Source of the DNA: Paraglomus occultum
Lineage: Eukaryota > Glomeromycota > Glomeromycetes > Paraglomerales > Paraglomeraceae
DNA: 13,274 bases
Assembly: GCA_910592205.1 (NCBI GenBank)
Contig: CAJVPJ010001018.1
Location: forward strand, 1 to 13,274
Direction of reading: 5' to 3'
Part shown: piece by piece, positions 8,248 to 13,274 of the stretch
Layout of the letters: the number at the start of each line of letters is the position of its first letter
Position numbering within the stretch: position 1 is the first letter of the stretch
Made by a program: the position numbers and the translations under genes
Notes under the pieces: model-generated
What the model saw: only the letters and a program-made list of their open reading frames with translations
What the model was told of the DNA's origin: nothing
Databases searched by the model: none

Positions 8248-8267
8248 GCAGTTTAGGCTGAGAAATT
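8248..8267 (+). repeat. Right copy of imperfect direct repeat around copy B
   Basis: GCAGTTTAGG followed at once by CTGAGAAATT; partner of 8028-8050. It is too long and imperfect for an ordinary fresh target-site duplication. Confidence 0.6.
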
Positions 8268-9053
8268 CGGATATTAGATATTACGCGATACAAATAATAT
8301 TAATCGACATAATAATAAGCTAATATATGAAACATAATGTATTTTGCAGAGACAAATTCACACTTTGTTGTGCATAGCCTGTCAAGAACCGTTTTCTGTT
8401 CGTCAAAATTTTTGTAGAACTTATTAAAGCAATGAGTGGATTGTATCTGGGCAAGAATAGAAACGTCTCGTAGGTTTGTTAGCACGAAATTACAATACTG
8501 CAACGAGGAAGAAACGTAAGTTTGTTACGTACCACACGGTTTTATTATAGTGTGTGTTGCATAAAGATTATTAGGTTGTCAATGTATTACCAATGGGTGT
8601 ACCAAATTATTCTTCGAGTAAAATAATCCTTAAAAAGTGTGAAAATAAGATGTATAATACTTTAGTCAGCGGTCTACGGTAATTTATTCTTATGGCAAAC
8701 TTATTGCGGAAATTTAAGTATGAACCGGTTTGATTCAAATAAGGAAAATTTTACGCAGTTGCTGTAAGGCCTGTGACTGTGTGTGGCGCGGTTGTGCGAT
8801 GTGTTCGAAAACAAAACTTTTGCTTTCAATTTTCCGAAAGCGAACCAATATGCGTTTTTTGTAAAGTACAATTTTTTAGAGCCTTTGCCAATGCTGTTGC
8901 TCCTGTCTCACTTATTTAATTCCGTATAATTTGCGAATTTACTGAAAAAAAATTGAGAAAAGCGAAAGAAATCAAAAGTCAACAATTTTTAACGTATAGT
9001 AAATACTGTATCTACCTTAATCACTTGATGCTCAATGTTAACCTGATTTGTCC
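8268..9053. other. Intergenic stretch, no gene seen
   Basis: AT-rich, with many stops in all frames. A 67-codon minus frame (8300-8503) has no motif. Nothing else is recognisable. Confidence 0.5.
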
Positions 9054-9404
9054 ATGATGCATTTCCATTCGTCATTTGCGTGTATCATTTCTCATATTAA
9101 AATTTCGGACTTTCCTTCAATTACTACTTCAAGTAAGTTTTATATGGATTTTTTACGACCATTTTTATATATCCTAATGCAAATCGAATTTCTTATTATT
9201 ATGCATACTGTTATGCATAAGAAAGCCCCCGCCCGCCTCGCTCGACATCGTGGTTGTATTTATAAGAAAAAAAATTGTGCACCGCAGTATAAATACATAA
9301 AACAAATGTATCTTAATAGCCAGGCCAGACTGTCATTACATTCAGATTACACGTATAAAGCTCACAATACCTCCTCCCCTCTCTTCCAGTCTGCACATCA
9401 GTGA
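9054..9404 (+). other. Unsupported 116-codon open frame
   Basis: ATG ATG at 9054 opens a frame ending TGA at 9402-9404. The product is Ser/His/Lys-rich with a hydrophobic patch (FLRPFLYILMQIEFLIIMH) followed by a basic part. A local GC patch (about 9226-9241) lies inside it. No domain is recognised and the codon content resembles flanking DNA. It may be chance. Confidence 0.12.
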
Positions 9405-9802
9405 TTAAAATTATCGTTAAATGGTTCAAAGAAATTGTCCAAGTTTAGTAATTAGTACTTGTTTTAGGTAAAAATTTATGGAATTTGACAATCATGCCCC
9501 CGAAAATGTTATAATTAGATTAACAATTGACGATCATCAGTTCATAAATAGCATTATATTTCCCTTTGATTTAGTATACTTTCCGTCTATGTTTGTTTGT
9601 GGGCGCTTTATTCTAATTATAACGATAACTAAACACATATCAAATTATCTATTATTATCCCAGTTTCCAAAAATAAATAATTAAACCATATTACGCTGTT
9701 TTCTTTCGACATAAATAAATATATATTACTAAAAAAAATCACTAACACAACTCTTACGTTACGAATATATTTTCTCTCGACACTCACGAAAGTATTTTTA
9801 AT
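9405..9802. other. Intergenic stretch, no gene seen
   Basis: Very AT-rich, with a 68-codon frame (9478-9684) that shows no motif. Nothing else is recognised. Confidence 0.45.
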
Positions 9803-9955
9803 ATGGATTTACTATTACGGTTTTCTCATGTCAACACACACAACAATACGCCTACTCCATTACACGAATCTTCCAACAATAGCAATAGTAGCCTCACGGA
9901 AATCAACGGTCGTTCATACTGGCGTCCTTCTGCCACATTGCGCTCGTCTCATTAA
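9803..9955 (+). pseudogene. Possible first piece of the degenerate coding region
   Basis: ATG at 9803 opens a 50-codon frame with Asn/Ser/Thr-rich then Arg-containing sequence (HESSNNSNSSLTEING, RSYWRPSATLRSSH). It is cut by TAA, after which protein-like sequence continues in other frames towards 10080. It may belong to the same decayed gene as the next two entries. No family is identified. Confidence 0.2.
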
Positions 9956-10108
9956 CGATGACTTTCCGTGCATTCCATACTCAAACAGCTCGCGCTTACT
10001 ATATCCCCATTTAACAAAATGGATAGTTAGACATGAAACCATTAGATATCCTTTCGAATTATCCCCCAAATACATCTTATGACACACCCCAATAATTCAA
10101 CAAAATAG

Positions 10109-10797
10109 CGATTTGCAGCAAGCAAATCTAATCCCGATGGCCGTTTGAGCTATAGGCTTGCATCTATACCTGCATGTATCGATGATCATGTTCCGTATGC
10201 AAAGAGAAAATATCTCTCCCCTGTTTGTCTTCATACCAGCTTAGGCCGATCTACAAATGCAAACCCGTTTGTCGAATATCGTAGTTTAACAGGTCGAATG
10301 GGATATTCCAAAAACCGAAGAGCGCTAACTCTCTATTCGGAGATGCTAGGTGCTTTCTTACAACAATCAGACCTGTCTGAACCTCGCAACCGTTGGTACC
10401 ATCCATCATTACACTATGCATTGAATGGTTGCAAAATAACAATCCTTATTTAGTTGCCTATAATTCTCTGGCTTCGCGTTGCTCGAACAAAATGAACAGT
10501 CTTCAGTTAATCTATCAACAATGTGGCCACAAACAATACACATTTCTGAAGATAATAACACTACTTCCCCTACTCACTCGTCAGATGTAGTAATGCTGCC
10601 TTATGTTTTACCTATAAAATACAATATGAGGATGCTTATTATTCCCCTTTAGCTATATGTTTTCTTCTGAATAATGACGAACAACAGTTACGACTTAGTT
10701 TTGCAGATCCTGAATTAGAACCGTTATTATTTCCCGACCTATCCACATATACGACATTAAAGAAGAAATTAAAACTAAAACTATTTTGCTTAAAGCA
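10109..10797 (+). pseudogene. Degenerate coding region, possibly Helitron replicase N-terminal remnant
   Basis: Protein-like segments occur in successive frames: 10109-10453 (PVCLHTSLGRS, RNRWYHPSLHYAL), then the frame with EWLQNNNPYLVAYNSLA (around 10400-10470), then 10464-10652 (EDNNTTSPTHSSDVVMLPY), then 10559 onward (YEDAYYSPLAICFLLNNDEQ and ADPELEPLLFPDLSTY). The switches come within a few bases of each other and cannot all be introns, so the copy is broken. The pattern ALxWLxxNNPYL, then a Ser/Thr/Asn linker, then DPELEPLLFPDL resembles what I remember ahead of the Rep/helicase-like domain in fungal Helitron replicases. No Rep His-x-His or helicase motif was seen. The family is a tentative inference. 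Confidence 0.35.
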
Positions 10798-11667
10798 AAT
10801 GGTATTTTCCTCAATTTTGCGAACGAGCCAATTCGCGTCCATCTTCAAGCATGTTCCTAAAGAAGACTCAAATTGGCATGTCACAAACATGTTCTCTCCC
10901 GACAACGTAATTGAAATAGCCGGCACAGTGACTGACGTTCGCGAAAACGTAATATATGTATGTACGCAAACCTTATACCCAAAAACGCAATACCTTATAA
11001 CATCTTTTCACTCACACATCATACAATCTATCACAGATTAAATACATTTTTAATGCAACATATCTTCCAAAGTGCCTACGTCAATGCCAAATGCCCGTAC
11101 TTGGCTCGGGTAATTGGAACAACAAAATCAACAGTTCAAATTCGAAACAAAATAGCAATATTCACAGCAAAGCAAGCCAATACGTCACCGGAAGCGGTCC
11201 CTCAACAAAATTGGCTGAATTTGATATCATAGTTCGACATGATATCAACAAAAAAAAATCTATAAGATCGAACCAAAAAAACCAGATTGGGATCAAAAGT
11301 CTCAATAGTAGGCGAACTCGACATACATGAAAACAAATTATACATCGAACTGCACAACTTTGAATACATAACTGGTGCCACACCATACACCACACCATCC
11401 CCATCTCCCAAACAATCATCATTATCCGCCTCCGAAAAAGAGCACTACTATACAGTTCATTAACGGGAAACTGCAGACCAAACTTCTAAAAAACCGAAAC
11501 TATTCACCCCTACTAACAACAATAACAGCTCAAAACCTAACACAAATACTCCAACTGAACTAGTGTTGAAAACTCAGTTGACCAACCCCAAACCTAAACC
11601 ACGTCAACCACGAAAAAGAACCTTACGGTCAACCAAGAAATTTCCGATATCGCAACTAACAAACTAG
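10798..11667 (+). pseudogene. Degenerate gene with OB-fold-like segments and basic tail
   Basis: The frame open since 10559 continues to TAA at 11039 and includes HVPKEDSNWHVTNMFSPDNV and IEIAGTVTDVRENVIYV, which look like an OB-fold beta-strand run. The next frame (11001-11330) has an Asn/Ser linker and TKLAEFDIIVRHDINKKK; an A8 run near 11250 shifts it to IYKIEPKKPDWDQ. A third frame (11266-11458) gives VSIVGELDIHENKLYIELHN (a second OB-like stretch) and FEYITGATPYTTPSPSPKQS. After a single TAA (11461-11463) the same frame runs on to TAG at 11665 with an Asn/Pro/Thr-rich region and a basic end (KPKPRQPRKRTLRSTKK). Helitrons sometimes carry RPA-like single-strand-binding proteins, which would fit, but this link is inferred. 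It is clearly non-functional as it stands. Confidence 0.45.
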
Positions 11668-11999
11668 ACTTCTCAAATATACATAACTAATCAGAATAAA
11701 TAACTTACATCTGTCGATTCCTTAAACTTATCATCTATACTTTACCTCATCTTTTAAATACAATTAACCTATATATAACACTGTAAAGTTCTTAATATCC
11801 AAACAAGGGGCGCAGTCCCCCAAAACCTAAACTTCTATTTAATATTAATAAGAATAATATCGATCACATTTATTTATGTAAAAATTCTTAGTCTACACGA
11901 ATACATAACATTTAGTTTAATTGTATGATCTAATGACTGTCTACTGCATTAATCGAACGATTCAAACCGCCTCTAATGACGTTTTATTCATTACTCTTG
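11668..11999. other. Non-coding spacer with hairpin
   Basis: AT-rich with no gene. It contains a GC hairpin at 11807-11820 described separately. A frame from about 11921 runs into the Sel1 pseudogene, but the residues before about 12000 do not look like Sel1 sequence. Confidence 0.45.
11807..11830 (+). mobile_element. Possible Helitron 3' end: hairpin then CTAA
   Basis: GGGG-CGCAGT-CCCC can form a four-pair stem (11807-11820), followed by CAAAAC and CTAA (11827-11830), the distance and order expected for the 3' terminus of a Helitron (hairpin, about ten bases, CTRR). The next base is A rather than the usual T, and the stem is short. It lies 140 bases downstream of the degenerate coding region. 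Confidence 0.25.
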
Positions 12000-12893
12000 C
12001 TTTATTATTATGTTATAAACATGGAACTGGAGTAGAAAAGGATAAACAAAAAGCAGTTAAATGGTTGAAAAAAAGAGGACATACCAACGCTCAATATAGT
12101 CTTGGTGTATGTTATGTCAAGGAAACTGGAGTAGAAAAGAATGAACAAAAAGCAGTTGAATGGTATGAAAGAGCAGCTGGACAAGGAAATGTTGATGCTC
12201 AATATGTTCTTGGTTTGATAATCAAATTGGTATTGGAGTAGAAAAGAATAAACAAAAAGCAGTTGAATGGTTTAAAAAAGCAGCTGAACAAGGATATGCT
12301 GATGCTCAAAATATAAAATAGTCTTGGTGTATGTTACAATAATAAATAATGGAACTGGAGTAGAAAAGGATGACCAAAAAGCAATTGAATAGTATGAAAA
12401 AGCTGCTGAACAAGGATATATTAATATGCCATTGCTCAATACAATCTTGGTGCATATTATACCCATGGAATTGGAGTAGAAAAGAATGAACAAAAGCAGT
12501 TGAATGGTATAAAAAAGCAGCTAAACAAGGACAGGCTGGTGCTCAAAATAGTCTTGGTGTATGTTATGCCAATGGAACTAGAATAGAAAAAGATGAACAA
12601 AGAGCAGTTGAATGGTATAAAAAGCAGCTGAACAAGGATATGCTAGTGCACAATTTAGTCTAGCTTCATGTTATGATAATGGAACTGGAGTAGAGAAAGA
12701 TAAACAAAAAGCAGCTGAGTTGTATCAGAATGCAGTAAAGCAAGCACATATGTCAATACAAGTTGAAAACAGTAGACATTATAGCAGAATGGCAGGAGGT
12801 AAATTTGGCATTGAGACTGTAATTGACTTGTGTCAATTAGGAGCTAAAGAAGAAAATCCTTGTGCACAATATATACTTGGTCTGTATTTATAA
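12000..12893 (+). pseudogene. Sel1-repeat (SLR) protein pseudogene, seven units
   Basis: Seven units of the Sel1 type are readable, with the core GTGVEKDKQKAVEWYKKAAE and then QGxxxAQxSLGVCY; cores start near 12023, 12122, 12228, 12351, 12467, 12574 and 12680 (spacing 99 to 123, normal 108). The end is QNAVKQAHMSIQVEN to LGAKEENPCAQYILGLYL with TAA at 12891. Sel1 repeats are alpha-alpha solenoids used as protein-binding scaffolds, often joined to kinase domains in mycorrhizal fungi. The copy is broken: unit 1 lacks four residues, the reading frame shifts after units 2, 3 and 4, Trp is TAG at 12390-12392, and single A losses occur near 12492 and 12618. No start or upstream domain is present, so it is also 5'-truncated. 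Confidence 0.88.
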
Positions 12894-13274
12894 ATATAAA
12901 GCTGCTTTTAGACAGCAAGTACATATACATGACTAAGCTGAATCAATAACGCGACCACTTACCTTATCCTCTATATTGGAAGCACTTACCTAGAAATTTA
13001 TTTCGATCAAAATTACGCGACACAAAAATCCCCTTTATTATTTATATGGTGTAGGTATCAAAGCATTAATTTTTTATTTGAATTTTTTCCCGCACTTATT
13101 TGTAAAAGGTGACAAAAATCCCCTTACCTGAGATAAATAACTAACTGAATGTAGCAATCTCTCTGCTTCAGAAATTACTATTTAGCTAGATAATATTTCT
13201 TGATACCTTATACTCGCTTTGTTGGAAGATCTATAACAATTACACATATTCAATGATTGCTAAAGATTTATTTT
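12894..13274. other. 3' flank, no gene seen
   Basis: AT-rich non-coding sequence. It holds a 14-base direct repeat, ACAAAAATCCCCTT, at 13022-13035 and 13112-13125. Nothing else is recognised. Confidence 0.5.

Noticed and set aside
11921-11999. Upstream extension of the first Sel1 frame as the true N-terminus
   Set aside because: The residues before about 12000 do not resemble a Sel1 unit, a kinase tail or a signal peptide; the open frame is probably fortuitous.
1-13274. CRISPR array, prophage or bacterial operon
   Set aside because: No regularly spaced repeats with unique spacers were seen; the real genes are spliced eukaryotic ones, and the only tandem array is the coding Sel1 repeat.

Overview
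The window looks like nuclear DNA of a filamentous fungus, most likely an arbuscular mycorrhizal (Glomeromycotina) or related Mucoromycota genome. The reasons are AT-rich intergenic DNA, short GT-AG introns (116 to 224 bases), two conserved eukaryotic single-copy-type genes, a decayed Sel1-repeat gene of the kind that is very abundant in these fungi, and scattered transposon remains. The lineage is an inference; no rRNA or other taxonomic marker is present.

The intact core is a head-to-head gene pair. On the minus strand (5319 down to 3655) lies a three-exon gene for mitochondrial/nuclear exonuclease V (EXO5/Dem1 family). Splicing gives 430 codons and joins the four cysteines of the Fe-S cluster, the last two of which are in an 85-base third exon that is easy to miss. 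On the plus strand (5940 to 7042) lies a two-exon gene for a 328-residue type II membrane protein resembling DUF1647-type glycosyltransferases; its signal anchor is in the short first exon. About 620 bases of shared upstream DNA separate the two start codons. The two products (DNA repair nuclease, Golgi-type glycosyltransferase) have no evident functional link.

The left part (1 to 3650) has no secure gene. It holds weak coding-like fragments (1-225, 314-649/765, 2375-2524), a pair of inversely oriented transposon-like ends (2624-2652 and 2789-2847) and a compact inverted-repeat element (2925-3059). A second, diverged copy of that element is at 8056-8233, flanked by its own imperfect direct repeat.

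The right part is a graveyard of broken coding DNA. From about 9803 to 11667 protein-like segments pass from frame to frame; they contain a stretch reminiscent of Helitron replicase N-terminal regions, an OB-fold-like segment and a basic, Asn/Pro/Thr-rich tail. This is followed by a GC hairpin and CTAA at 11807-11830, which could be a Helitron 3' end. From about 12000 to 12893 there is a Sel1-repeat pseudogene with seven units, broken by frameshifts and a Trp-to-stop change.

No CRISPR array, tRNA, rRNA, bacterial operon or clearly new system was found. The most useful results are the corrected gene models, the inverted-repeat element family and the possible Helitron relic.
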